A stretch of DNA of 64,000 nt from Hortaea werneckii (lineage: Eukaryota > Ascomycota > Dothideomycetes > Mycosphaerellales > Teratosphaeriaceae), in the NCBI GenBank assembly GCA_037044905.1, contig JBAOKB010000126.1, forward strand, positions 62,001-126,000. Reading direction: 5' to 3'. Shown one piece after another: positions 1 through 11,813 of the stretch (positions within the stretch are counted from its first letter, which is position 1; each line of letters starts with the position of its first letter). The notes beneath the pieces were generated by a model. That model did no database searches, was not told the origin of the DNA, and worked only from the letters and a program-made list of their open reading frames with translations. Both the position numbers and the translations under genes were made by a program.

Positions 1-864
1 TCATCACCACTAGTTGGGCTGGCCGCTTGCCGCGCGATGCTTGCAATGATACGAGATCGGCCGGATCATGGTTGTGGGAGAAACCAGAATGTGAGAGGTC
101 ATCATTTTCTGGATTGAGACATGCAGTTTGACGCCCGGCCAAGCAGAGACGGCGTCGGCTCCTGCCGCAGCCCTTCCGAAAACTGCAAAGTATACTTTTT
201 CTGGGAGCGACGCACGACGCTTCGTCTTGTCCACATTGACACGGTCTACATCGACATGGATTGATGCATCGGCAGCATGCACTGTCATCCTGCAAGAGTA
301 CCTGACGAGACAGAAGCTTTATCTTCAACCGATCGGCAAGCTTCATATCTGCTGTGCAAGCTCCTGGAATTATTTGAACCATATTCCGGCGACCTGGACA
401 GGGTATTTCCTGCTGATGGAGTCGGTTAAATGGTATGGAATCTTGGATACCTGGATGCTACGCTTCCTACTGGCTCGTATCAGGTACTGAAGATCCACGG
501 ATTGCGATCTCCGCTGCGAATATAGTAGCATTTCCAGGTCTGCTAGACTGCCACTCATGCAGCCATCCTCGTCTATTAGATTTTGCAATCCAACGAACGG
601 GGGCTCGAGGGCCGACCAGTCTAGGCATGTTCTTCACAAGGGTCGAAAAGGCGTTATCTGTATCTAGAAATGGAAACATCGACGATAACGAGCTCTTCCG
701 CAGGACAGCGCTGGAGTCGTCTGGTCAGTATACGAGCTCTCATCCCCCTTCGACCAAGCTTCGTCCTCGCTGTATAGATCTCATCATTTACATTCGTTTT
801 TCGTACTCGGCGGGTAGTTGGCGTTTTCATTTGCTACCATATACTCAACCCTTCTGTCGCTACA
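1..864. other. Left-edge region without a recognisable gene
   Basis: Short open frames occur on both strands, but none has family motifs or a consistent exon pattern. The last 80 bases are the probable promoter and 5' leader of the glycosyltransferase that starts at 865. A gene entering from outside the window cannot be excluded for the first few hundred bases. Confidence 0.5.
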
Positions 865-2479
865 ATGTTTCCGTTCAAGAATCACCAGGAGGGTGACCTT
901 ACCGATTTGACGCCCCCTGGGCAAACCCCCTTATCATCGAGAGGAACGACTTTGTGTAGCAACACTTCGTCCCGAACTCTTGCAAGACGCACTCTATGGG
1001 CCATCAAAGCCCATTGGCTTGCCTTTTCCGACTGGCTCATAGATTGGACACCTTGTGTCCTCGTTGCTTGCTACTGGGTTGTGTGTACGGCAATATTTTG
1101 CATGTGCTCCAGTCAAGCCATTGAGGTCTTCTACTTCTTTTACATGATTGTAAGTAGCAGGGTGGACGACGACTTTCACGAATAAATTCTAATGGAATCC
1201 ATCAGATCAACCTGTACATAGCGCTATGTACAGCAATCGAAAGTTTTCTGGGACTCTCACCTGTTCGCAATGCCCGTGTGGCAGCGATTAAGGTAGATGA
1301 AAGGGCGGCAAATTCCCGACCAGCGAAGACAAGCTACCCATCATGGATATGGTCATGGTAGCGTATTTGCCGAACGAGAAAGACATCGTACTCGGACAGA
1401 TCATGTACGCTTTGGAAGAGATTGTCTATCCTGCAGACAAACTCCGTGTCAATCTCGTTTACAACACCCCTTCGCCTATCGAACCGCTGGAGACCCAGCT
1501 TCGCAACCTTGCCGCAGACTACTCGCAACTCAACATTGTCAAGGTCCCGAACTCCAAATCAAAAGCCGACAATCTCAATTACTTCTTCAGTCTGCCGTCA
1601 ACCGGAGCCGACTTTACTGGGATCTTCGACACAGATCACTTGCCACATCCATACAACGTCAGATGGGCAGCAGAGCGCTTTGTAAAAGACGGAGAGAAAG
1701 TCGATATTGTTCAAGGCAGATGCGTCGTCTATAACACCTCCGAGGGGTTTCTCGCCAAGATGATTGCGGTCGAGTTCGACAAGATCTACGCCATCGCCCA
1801 TCCAGGAAGAAGTCGATTGTTTCGATTCGGGCTCTTCTGCGGGAGTAACGGTTGGTGGCGATCCGACGTGGTCCGGAACATCAAGATGCATGGCCACATG
1901 CTCACCGAGGACATCGACTCCGCGCTGCGTGCGTATGGCAGCGGAAAACACGCTGTGCACGAAATGAACGTCGTCTCTTACGAGTTGGCTCCGACAACCT
2001 TTGGCGCGTTCTGGAAGCAACGTATGAGATGGACGCAAGGCTGGACGCAAGCGTCTATCAAACACATGCCGCTCGTATGGACGAACCCATCCGGCGGCAA
2101 AAGGACGAAGGCAGAGCGCATGGGCCTCGTATCCCTACTCTTCACACGTGAGCTGTCTTACTACTTTGTCAGCCAGCACACATGTCTTCTGCTGTCATTC
2201 ATCATTTCGGAGTGGCCGACAGATGTTTCGAGCTTTGTCAAGCTCATCTTCTTCCGCTACCCTATGGCTGAGTGGTTCTTATTCGCCACCATTGCCGCTT
2301 TACTCGCTACGCTTTGGTTTACAAACAAAGTGCGAAGCGAGTTCACAAGCTGGAAAAGCATGGTCTACTTCAGCATTGTGTTCATTCCTTATCTGGTGCT
2401 GCAAGCAACCATGGGTCTGTTTGGACATGCAAGAGAACTCACAAAGTATTCAAATTGGAATCCGACTGCTAGGAAGTGA
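865..2479 (+). CDS. Family 2 glycosyltransferase, membrane-bound (apparent frameshift near 1300)
   Basis: This is a processive-type family 2 glycosyltransferase, probably a membrane enzyme polymerising a surface polysaccharide from a nucleotide sugar. Exon 1 (865-1149) encodes hydrophobic N-terminal segments. An intron at 1150-1205 (GTAAGT...CAG) leads to a second segment beginning INLYIALCTA. The catalytic part from about 1301 shows LPIMDMVMVAYLPNEKD, a DTDHLP (DxD) metal site, TEDID, and the QRMRWTQGW (QxxRW) motif, followed by three or four C-terminal membrane helices. The frame reading ...AAIKVDE and the frame reading GGKFPTSEDKLPIM do not join: one extra base is needed near 1298-1303. 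A 41-nt intron at 1293-1333 would also restore the frame, but it has a poor donor and no branch site and would delete conserved-looking residues. The protein resembles the fungal GT2 group that includes Zymoseptoria GT2; that assignment is inference. It is transcribed towards the convergent MFS permease. Confidence 0.8.
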
Positions 2480-2603
2480 TAGGCGTACCCGCTGGAAAAG
2501 ATATACCGCATGTGATTAGACATGGATAGATTGATATTTGTGTTTATGATTCTCCGTTAGATATTTACGCCTATTGTTCGTAACTCGCTCAAGCATCTGA
2601 CCG

Positions 2604-4363
2604 TCAATATGAATACCGAAATGCTGGGTTCTCAAAGTCTGTTCTGTCCTCGATTGCTTCATCAACCCCATCTAGAGGTACCTCCTGCATTTGCTGCCGG
2701 TCCCTCTTCTTGTTCCGATAGATCAGCATTGCCCTGAGAGCAACGCAAAGTCCGATCTGTCCACAAGCGCATGCCAAGCATACTTTACATCCAGTTTGGT
2801 ACACCGGGGCTTCGGATGCCAACCACGCGTGAGGTCCGACAATATTCCCGGCGCAATAGCCTAGGAACACAAAAGCTGTCGCAGTCACACGCTTTGTGTA
2901 GCCACCAACGTTGGTCGCTGGTAATTGGAGCGCGAGGACTAGACTAGCGACGTACGAACCGACGATGTAGTAGCACACAAGTAATCCCTTGGGATGCTTC
3001 TCATGGTCTAGATTCCAGAAAAGCGAGAATCCGATGATGGTTGGGAAGATGTATATGATCTGAGCAATGTAAGTACGCATCTGGCAAGGCTTTGTGAAAT
3101 GTGCTCACCATGATGATCGTACGGATGTTTTGAAATCTGCTAGCGATGTAAGGGCCAGTGAAGACAAAGAAGACCTGCCACGCTCCCTGCGGTATACCAT
3201 AAGCCGTCGTGAGCAAAGCGTCACCTCCACTCAAGCCTTTGACAATGAGCTTGCCAAAGTTGGCGACTCCGCCGTTCACGGTCTCGTTGAGCAAGGTGAA
3301 AAAGAATAAGATCCAGCATTGAGGATCCAGCAGAGCTTCTTTAATCTGCGAGATCTTGATTGTTTGGTTGTAGACTCCAGTCTGGTTCTGTTGAGTCCGA
3401 GCAATAAGCAAAGCTTTCTCCTCGGAAGTGAAGCGTTTGGCGGTCATTATGTTGTTGGGGAGGAACCATAGTAACACAATGCCCCCTGTGCTAATGATTA
3501 GCGTCTAGCTCATGGGGGTAGTCGTTCGACTTACATAAAACGGTGACGCCTCCGCACAGAATGAAGATCGATCGCCAAACCGTGAAACCGTCGCCTTGAC
3601 CAACTGCATAGAACAGAATGCCTCCTACCGAGCTTCCCACGCCATTGAAGCAATAGAAAGCGCCAGCTCGGGCGGGTTGTTCTTTGCGAATATAGAATTG
3701 CCCAACCAGCAGCATGAACGTCGGCGTCACCAGTGCTTCGCAACATCCCAGGAAGAAACGACAGACAGCAAGTCCGGCGAAGTTCTGGCAAGCCGCAGTG
3801 ATCATCAAGAGACAACCCCAGGTAATGACGAAGATGGAGACGACGCGGCCTGTTGGGAAGTGTTGAGCGAGATATGAAGCCGGCCATTCGAAGAACAGGT
3901 AGCCAAAGTAGAAGCTATGCCACAATTTATCAGTGACCATCGATCAATGATTGACCTGCAGATCGAGAACTTACATCGATGCCAGCCAAGAATACTGGTT
4001 GCTCGTCGTCCCAGTCGACTCGAACAAGTCGAAGACAGCACTGTACGACAAAGTCTGCTTGTCGATGTATTGAAGCATGTAGGTACCACAAAGCAATGGC
4101 ATCAGTATCCAATCGACCCGACGACATATCTTTTTCTGCGCTTGCTCGTCTTGGAGTAGACTCTGCAAGTAAGGATGACTAAAGCCGTGTTCGTGAAGGA
4201 AGACTTCTGCTTGGTCGAGGTCTTTCACGTCGCCGGTTTTGACATCAAGTTCGACATCGTCGTGCACTTGTGCCGATTTGATCTGCGAGTCGGACAAGGG
4301 CTTCGACTCGTTTTGGTAACCGCCGCTGTCCGAAGGCGGCCCTTGAGAAATGGTAGTGGTCAT
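2604..4363 (-). CDS. MFS permease of the allantoate/anion:cation symporter type
   Basis: A 12-helix major facilitator of the Dal5/anion:cation symporter family, expected in the plasma membrane and importing organic anions such as allantoate, nicotinate or similar acids. The spliced model has four exons: 4363-3975, 3914-3535, 3485-3109 and 3059-2604. The three introns are 49-60 nt, all with GTAAGT or GTGAGC donors, and the frame is kept throughout, giving 533 aa. Family signs are the cytoplasmic N-terminus, RRVDWILMPLLCGTYMLQYIDKQ before and in helix 1, GYLFFEWPASYLAQ, FFLGCCEALVTP, and TIIMIIYIFPTIIG across the last splice. The start is the first ATG of the long frame, and the gene is divergent from the carboxylesterase. 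The substrate cannot be read from the sequence. A link with the guanine deaminase 12 kb away (purine nitrogen use) is only suggestive. Confidence 0.85.
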
Positions 4364-4770
4364 GTTGGTGGTCTACTGTAATGGCGCTGATTCAAAATCA
4401 GCAATAGCATCCGCGAGTGAAGGGAATCAGTACTTTTCAGCTGTTCTTCAATGCCATTTCTCTTGCTCAAGCATCTAGCCATTTACTGATAGGGTCATGC
4501 AAGCTTGCCCGGCGGGGGCGTTCATGTAGCGGTTAGGGCAAAGCCGCCGGCCAGGCCAGCGGGCAACCTTCTGTCCAACACTCACGTTACGACTTGCGGA
4601 GACGGCCGTTAAGAGCAGTAGCGATGAAATGCAGAGGCAATTTTGAACCAGCCCTACGGCATACTTGGCCGAGAGCGGCCGCTGGTGTTAAATACATCCT
4701 ACCGATATCTTGATTATCTGTGAGCCTTGCGTCCTGAACAACATAACAATTCTTCTATTCGGCTCGCACT
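4364..4770. promoter_or_regulatory. Divergent promoter between MFS permease and carboxylesterase
   Basis: This 407-bp gap separates two head-to-head start codons, so it must hold both promoters. A TTAAATAC sequence about 85 bp upstream of the esterase start could serve as a TATA-like element. No specific factor site is claimed. Confidence 0.5.
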
Positions 4771-6431
4771 ATGGAAGAATCGAATGAGACAAGACCAACC
4801 GTCACCATTCGACAAGGCACATTAAAAGGAAAAGTGCTTAGCAGTACAAACCATCCAGTTTCTATCGAAGCTTGGCTCGGGGTGCGGTATGCCAAACCGC
4901 CGGTGGGCGAGCTACGCTTTGCTCGTCCTGTAGCTTTACCATCAAGCAATGAGGTCTGCGACGCTACTGAGTGGGGTTACCGATGCCCTGGGAAGCAGCT
5001 TATCACTTCGTTCTGGACACCCGAGGAGAGCGAAGACTGCTTGACTCTCAATGTCTTCCGTCAGAAGGGCATAACGGAGGATCATCAAGGCAAAAGCTTG
5101 CCGGTGATGCTGTACTTGCACGGAGGCGCTTTCAATCGCGGAACGGCGTGCATGCATGACGACGCATCGATGCTGTCATGGTCTGAGAAGCCATACATTG
5201 CGATTTCTTGTAACTATCGCATTGGCGCCCTCGGCTTCCTTAATTGCAGTCTTACAGCAAAGGAAGGGGTGCTGAACTTGGGTCTACATAACCAACGCTT
5301 GGTATTGGAGTGGGTGCAAGAAAATGTCGGGGCCTTCGGTGGCGATCCGGCGAACGTAACACTCGTGGGTTTGAGTGCCGGTGCGCATAGCATTGGCCAT
5401 CACATCACGAATATCAACGAGAAACGTGAGCTTTTCCAGAGAGCTGTCATTCAAAGCGGAGGTCCGACATCGAGGGTTGTTCATCCGTTCGACAGCGCAC
5501 TTCATGAGAAGCAATTCCGTGAATTTCTTGAAGCAGTGGGATGTCCAAAGGACTTACCAGAATGCGACATCATGTCTTTCCTGCGAAAGCTGCCAGAGGC
5601 GACGATCTGTAACGCGCAGACCCGTGTCTTTGATACCTACAATCCTTCCGTGAGATGGGCCTGGCAGCCTGTGATTGATAATGAAATCATCTCTCGTCGC
5701 CCTCTGGATGCTTGGAAGTCAGGCGACTGGCACAAAGTGCCCATCATCACCGGGTTCAATCACAACGAAGGCTCCATGTACGTGCCTAAGGCCATGGCCA
5801 CAAGCGAAGAGTTCCGCAACTTCTTTGCAACCTTGCTGCCGCAGCTTGAGCCAAGGGACCTCGATCGTTTGGAGGAGCTTTACCCAGACCCAGCGAAGAT
5901 CCGGAATCACCTTACGTAGAGCGTCGAAAAGGTGATTTAGGTCCCCAGTACAAGCGAGTTGAGGCGGCGTACGGCCAATATGCTTACGTAGCACCAGTAA
6001 GGCAGACAGCTGAGCTTGCCGGTTCAGATAAGCAACAACCTCCGATTTACCTTTACCATTGGGCCTCACAGTCCTCTGTAGTGAATGGAGCAAACCATGG
6101 CGATCAGCTTTGGTACGAGACTATGGATGAAAAGGTTCGGGATGTGTCTCCGTCGCACGACGCCCTGGCGAGAGTCTTTCATGACTATATTTGTAACTTC
6201 ATCACGAGCGGCAATCCCAATAGACTCGGTGACGGCACTGGGAAAGACCTACCGGCGTGGAAAGCGTTCAACGAAAAAGACCAGGCGGGGAGGACAATGG
6301 TTTTCGGCGACGGCAATAATGAGCGAGCCGGGGGTAAAGATGCCGGGGTCGTGGCGCAGCTGATCAAGGATCCATGGGCGGTACAGGAGACGGATTTCTG
6401 GTGGCAAATGGGAGAGCGATTTGAAGACTGA
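4771..6431 (+). CDS. Type-B carboxylesterase (apparent frameshift near 5906)
   Basis: An alpha/beta-hydrolase of the carboxylesterase type B family, hydrolysing carboxylic esters. No signal peptide is visible, so it is probably intracellular. The family landmarks are all present: WLGVRYAKPPVGELRF near the N-terminus, the oxyanion loop YLHGGAF, the nucleophile elbow GLSAGA, the acidic region GFNHNEGS, and the catalytic histidine in VNGANHGDQLWYE. The first frame ends at a TAG at 5917, but family-like sequence continues in another frame from about 5907 (SPYVERRKGDLGPQYKRVE) to the stop at 6431. One extra base near 5905-5907 would join the two into about 553 aa, the usual length for the family. 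No GT-AG intron of workable size fits here, so this is either an assembly indel or a genuine inactivating deletion. All catalytic residues survive on the two sides of the break. Confidence 0.82.
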
Positions 6432-7183
6432 ATGGCATCAAGGTAGAAGGTATCGAAACGTGCCATGATTGCACCGCCATGGGAACAGCCTTCGCCCGGC
6501 TCGCTTTGTACATGGGTGTTGAGAAAAGTCCTTTCGGCTGGATGTTGCTTCTTGCCATCAATTCGAAGCTGCGGTGATGAGCTTCACGCCCTCTATTTTG
6601 ATTATTGGTTGATCGCTCGTAGTGTGTATGGACAACAGCGAGCCGCCCCCGAGAGAAGGCAGTGATTCGCGGACCTTCCTCGGGCCGCACGTGTCACCAA
6701 CAGACACTATAGACAGCTTGGCGTCGCTGTGTGTGTCAGACTCCCTGCTCATCTGCGCCCAAAGTGGAAACTTGAGCAAACACTCAAAGATGCCTTCATC
6801 ACGTCGCATGGCGCAAAGCCTCCTCCAGTGTCGTTCAAGGCTGTACCAACATGCTCCAGAGCCAACGCGATCGCTGGGGTCATCTCAAGGACTTGGTTCC
6901 GGACACTGCCCGCCACCTACAACGAGCGTGATAACCAACCTGTATAGTAGATGAGCCACTTTAGCCTGTGTCACGACATCCATGTACCTTGCAAGTTCTC
7001 GACCGCAACAGCGACCGGTGAAGCGCACGCCATGGCTGAAGGATTCGGCGAGGCTTCTTGCATACAGCGATCTAATTATTGATGAGGGCACACTCTGCCT
7101 CCTTTCGTATAGATACGGCACATTGTCTTCGTCCGACCCATGATACGCGTTCAATTTGAGAGCTCATCTGTGGTATCGAAATC
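6432..7183. other. Intergenic region, 752 bp, no gene seen
   Basis: This stretch holds the esterase 3' region and the promoter of the large surface protein. Open frames of up to about 110 codons occur on both strands, but they overlap each other and show no motif, start context or splice pattern that supports a gene. Confidence 0.5.
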
Positions 7184-10100
7184 ATGTTGAAGTCACTGCT
7201 CATTGCGTCGTACACCCTAACAGCCAACGCGGCTGGACATTACCCTCGAGCCGCGAACGCATCGAGTTCGGTCACAAGTCAATCGCTTCATGGGACGGTC
7301 CACTACAATGCGTCAATTCCTGCTACAGGAACGGGCAAGGTTTACGCTTCATCATGTAACGCTGCAAAACAAGACTGGCTGTCGAAGAGCGGCTCAGAAT
7401 TCGTCTCCACCGCCACACGTACGACCAGTAGTGTTGATTCCAGTGTAGAGTCCAGCACATTGACCTCTACTTCAACCATTTACAAAAATAATGCGACGAG
7501 CGCCACTCCTTACACGCTTTGCGATGGCTGGCCGCGCATAGACGGCCACACAGAGCTTTCTACACATGTCGTGGAAACCACCCATACTCTCTCGGTAGAG
7601 ACCTTCACCACCGAATACCTAGGCTATCGCAACCTGACCGCTCCGACTTGCTCTATACAAAGCAGTGATTGTGCCTCGCTCAACACATCTTGGTACGAGC
7701 TGTCAAGTGCCTGGTCCGTCTACCGCAACAGTTCATATGCAAGCTACTTGTCGCAAGTGCACGCCACTACAACGGACTCTGCGCTCACGTCCGCATCAAC
7801 GCCTGTCGTGGCACCGAAAAGCACAATTACCCAGCCTCCTCAAATGACAGATGAGTTCCCGCCTCAGTGCGGAGCTCCAACTTTTCCATACACGGAGACC
7901 ATGATCGGGGACCCGACCTGCTTTGAGAACCACGCACACATCGAGCTGCTGTACTGGCCCGTTGTTCGATTGCCTGAAAACGAGACTTGTCCAAATGCCA
8001 CCTCATCAACACTCACCATGGGTTCGACAATATCTGGCAGACCCAATACTTTCGTCTACTGGAACACTACACTGACCAGTCCTACAGTAGTAAGTAATCC
8101 CGATGGAATCAGTGTACGAGGCGAGACCTTGAGTCTGAGCTAATCCGGTTTCTCTCAAGTACATGGCTGTAAGTGGTACTTGGGTTTATCAGTCTGCTGG
8201 ATCGACGATATCGGATCAATCTCGCCTCCTTCTCCCTCAGAGTCCCGATGCAGTCTCAACTCTGGCAGGCAAGCTTGGAGGCGGATACCACCCTCCCGAA
8301 AAGATCAACTATGCGGATTTCAATTACCCAGTACCGGCTTCTGCATATCGCGCTCAGCCGAGATGTTACGAAGCTCCACTCTCCTGGTCCTATTACAACG
8401 TGACTCAACCCTTGTACTCCGGCGGCCCGACTACTACATGGGAAGTCGCAACTTATTCGGAGTTCGCAAGCGAGAACCAGTGCTCGACGATCTATGATGA
8501 CTATCGGCCCATCCTGAGTATTCCCCCTGAATTCAGCTCTCTGACGCCTGCTGCTCAACGTGGCGATATCCCTTGCCCGTTTTCGTTTGGTACTGATGCC
8601 GTGTTCTTCGATCCGCCGAAAGCGCTTACACAAGCCGATTCCCTGGACGGCGTCAGTAGACCCGGAGGCCAGAGTACTGATGATGCTACAACCACAAAAG
8701 AAGCACCGAGCCAGAGTGCTGAGCCGGGGACTCTACCGGGCCCGGAGACTCCTTCAGCGACGCTCACATCAGAGACTACGGCGCCGAGCAAGACGACGCA
8801 GGCCCAAACTAGTGCTAATTTGGAGAGACCGGAAGCATCCGACGGCGATGGAAGTCAAGTCCAGACTCCTGACCCAACGGGATCCTCAAATGGAGACGCG
8901 CAGCCTACTTCCGTGGCAGATCCGCAAACAACAAGGGACTCTCCCAGTGGTGTGGCAGACGACTCAGACAATGACAACACTCAGCTTACTTCCGAGGCAG
9001 ACCCACGAACAACAAGAGATCCTGTCAGCGGTGTGGCAGACGGCTCAGACAATGGCGCCACTAGAACGAATACCGCTGGCGCGGAGGAAGATGATCAATC
9101 ACAGGTCCAGACATCAGCTGGCCCCAGCTCGGGGACTACTCAAGGCGGTGCAGATTTGCAGCCATCGTCCGACGGCAACGGGGCTACTGCAGGATCAACG
9201 ACTTCTCGAAATGTGGGCGAGATCATTGCCAGCGCACTTGGTATGACCACCACTGAGTCTGCAGAGAGTTCTCCCGCTAGCACAGGAACTGGTGATAGCG
9301 ATGGAGATGCACAAGATCCAGACACGCAGGACGTCACCGAGAGTGTTGAGGACTCAGACCCGGACAGCCAGGCATCAGACGGTAGTTCGGGCAGCGCGTC
9401 CGGTACTTCCGCTTCTGAGGGCTCTCAAAGCGACGATGCCGGCTCTAATTCTGACGGAAACGTCGAAAATACAAGTTCTGATAGCAGTACTACTGATACT
9501 TCAGGTGACCAGGGCTCAAGCGATACCGCATCAGATGTCAACGAATCTGCCGGCTCATCGAGTGGCGACAGCGGCTCGCAAAGCGACAACGCCGAGTCTG
9601 CTTCTACCGGAGACATCGAAAATGCAGCTTCGAGTAGCGATAACAACGATACTGCTGGTGACCAAAGCTCAAGCGCCACCGGATCAGATGGAAACGCATC
9701 TACGGAATCGTCGAATGGCGACAGCGGCTCTTCCTCGAACGACGGAGCTGACGACTCAGCTCAAGGCCAGACCGGCTTAAACAGTGGAAGCGGATCTAGC
9801 AACCATGCCAGTGGTTCGCAGACAGAAGACGAGTCTTCGGGTAGCTCTGCAGACGCCGGGAATGTGGCAAACGGCCAGGGTGATAATGATGAAGGCAATA
9901 GTGTGGTTTCTGATTCCTCCGGATCCCAAGCGGGCGCCACTGGCTCTTCTGACCCATACTCCACTGGCCAATTGAGCTCGTATACAGCAGCTGTTGTCTC
10001 TGGATCCGATACCATCGTGACGTTATCCCCAGCCAAGAGTGGCGGCGCTGTGATCGCTGGTGCCACCTTGAGCCCTGGTGAAAGCACGAGTGTTCCGGGG

Positions 10101-11027
10101 ATTGGTAATGTCGTCGCCATCTCATCAGGCGTGATCGCTGATGGTAGCACAAAGGCCTTCTCTGCCATTGGCACGGGCGCTCCGGAAAGCGGACAAATGA
10201 CAGGAGCTGTGCTTTCGAGACCTTCCGATACGGCAATTACGATCAGTCAGGCTTCAGGCGGAGGAGCCGTGGCTGGCAGCGCGACCTTGACAAGTGGAGA
10301 GCAAACATATGTCTCCGGTATAGGCAATGTCTATGTACAGCCGTCTGGAGTCGTGGTAGATGGTAGTACTCAGGCTTACTCCGCCATTACTTCGAGCCCG
10401 GAGAGCAATTCTGTTACCGACGGAGATGGAGATGCACGTGCTCAAGAATTCACTATTGACGGGAGAACGTACACGGCAAGTTCAGCAACAGGTGGCGACG
10501 TCGTAATTGCCAACGACCTTTCCACAGCAACTCTAGATGCCGCTGGCGATCTCGCCACGTTAGGAACAGTGATCCTGAGCACTGGATCCTCTGGGCAATT
10601 AATGCTGGGCTCAAGCACCATTCCCATGACCGCAGTCCCTACCGCTAGCGCTTTCACGGCAGGCCAGCAGACCTTCACAGCAGGATCCGACGGCGATTAT
10701 CTCGTAGGTAGCCAGACGCTCACAGCCGGCGGCGCTATCACGATGTCAGGGACTACATATTCACGACCTACTTCTGGGTCTGAGGTGGTTGTAGACGGGG
10801 TAACTCAAGGAGTGCAGACTGGGCAGAGCAGTGAGAGCGTAAGCAAGTCCACTGAGCCCTCCGGCAGCACCACCACTAGCTCTACGACTGGGCAAGAGGG
10901 ATCGAACTTCATCGTTCCTGGTGCGACTGCTGAAAGCACCACACCTGCTTCAGGCGGAGATCGGGTGTCTGCCGTTGAGGGCATGGCAGGGATCGTGGTC
11001 GCCATCGCTTTGCTTAACGCTATGTGA
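7184..11027 (+). CDS. Large Ser/Thr-rich cell-surface protein, probably GPI-anchored
   Basis: This encodes a predicted 1,257-aa secreted protein. Exon 1 is 7184-8089. The intron at 8090-8159 (GTAAGT, GCTAATC branch, AAG) is in phase 0, and exon 2 runs to 11027. Residues 1-17 form a signal peptide (MLKSLLIASYTLTANAA). The N-terminal 500 residues have many N-glycosylation sites and scattered cysteines. The middle (about 500-900) is a mucin-like Ser/Asp/Gly/Asn/Thr-rich stalk with tandem repeats. The region after about 900 carries two copies of a 60-residue repeat with conserved SGIGNV-like and DGSTxAxSAI segments, then QTFTAGSDGDYLVGSQTLTAGG-like repeats common in fungal surface proteins. The C-terminus ends in a short hydrophobic tail (GMAGIVVAIALLNAM), as in GPI anchoring signals. 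The role is probably wall structure or adhesion; no enzymatic motif is seen. Confidence 0.8.
8901..9062 (+). repeat. Two tandem 81-bp (27-codon) units in the surface-protein stalk
   Basis: Units 8901-8981 and 8982-9062 encode 27-residue copies sharing the pattern Q-x-TSxADPxTTRD-x-x-SGVAD. The copies differ by a handful of substitutions, consistent with in-frame duplication. Confidence 0.8.
9420..9725 (+). repeat. Two tandem 153-bp (51-codon) units in the stalk
   Basis: Units 9420-9572 and 9573-9725 both start GSQSDxA and end SGDS/NGDS, with the core DIEN/NVEN and GDQ(G/S)SS conserved. They are more diverged than the 81-bp pair, so this is an older in-frame duplication. Confidence 0.75.
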
Positions 11028-11813
11028 GGACATATGGTGTGATGAATGGTTATGCTGGTGAACTTGGACACGATCGATATTGGCTGATGTAATGGTAATG
11101 AATGAATGAGATGCAGAGGAAACCCATTCTTCTTGTAATGTTGATTCCCTCCAGAGTATCTGAAGAGACATGTTGATGCAACACACTGGAGGCGGTCAAG
11201 TTGAGAAGATAGATCTGCGGACGCTTCGAGACGAGATGCCACTTCTTCGCTCTATACCTTGAGCCCTAAACATTGGGGACGTATGTACGTGCAACACGGA
11301 TAACGTAGGTGCACATGTAGTGATCCATGTATCACAACCTTGATCCCAACTTTCATTTACTTTGGAGGTCTTGGAGAGGGTGCCCAGATGGAACATTGAA
11401 GTTGAGCAAGGACTTGCTTACATGAGATACTGCGCACAGATCAGCCTCTCTTACCCTTTTCGTCACCATCACCGAGCGTCAACCGATTCTACCGCGGTTG
11501 AAGAACGTCATCACACGTAGTCGGTTCTAAGATCCATTTGCGCGGAAGAACCGAGATCTTACGGCAGTTCCTGTGGTCCCAGGTCCAGCCTTTCCTTCAG
11601 ACACCGCAAACGTGGCGGTCGACCAGGAGAAAGGCCCACTCTGCCTCGTTTGCATTTCTAAGCAAGGCCTTAGCAATAGAGGATGATTAATGCTCTGAAG
11701 TTAAAAGGATCAAGTATCTATTTCTCTTCTTTCCTATAGATTGACACATTTCCATTCCAACCAACTACCTTCCCATTTGAGAACAGTCCTTCACCTCTTA
11801 ACCAACACTCACC
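11028..11813. other. Intergenic region, 786 bp, no gene seen
   Basis: Holds the 3' region of the surface protein and the promoter of the flavin oxidoreductase. Pyrimidine-rich sequence (TTTCTCTTCTTTCC, then CCAACC-type leader) precedes the start at 11814, typical of a fungal core promoter and 5' UTR. Confidence 0.5.

Noticed and set aside
3081..3108. 28-nt version of the third intron of the allantoate-type permease
   Set aside because: Too short; using the next AG gives a 49-nt intron, keeps phase and yields the conserved IIMIIYIFPTIIG junction.
5917..5940. A tiny intron (GTAGAG...TTTAG) to explain the esterase frame change
   Set aside because: About 25 nt is too short for splicing, and it would remove the conserved SPYVERRKGD segment.
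6465..6954. Frames between the esterase and the surface protein
   Set aside because: Overlapping frames on both strands without motifs; composition is like a spacer.
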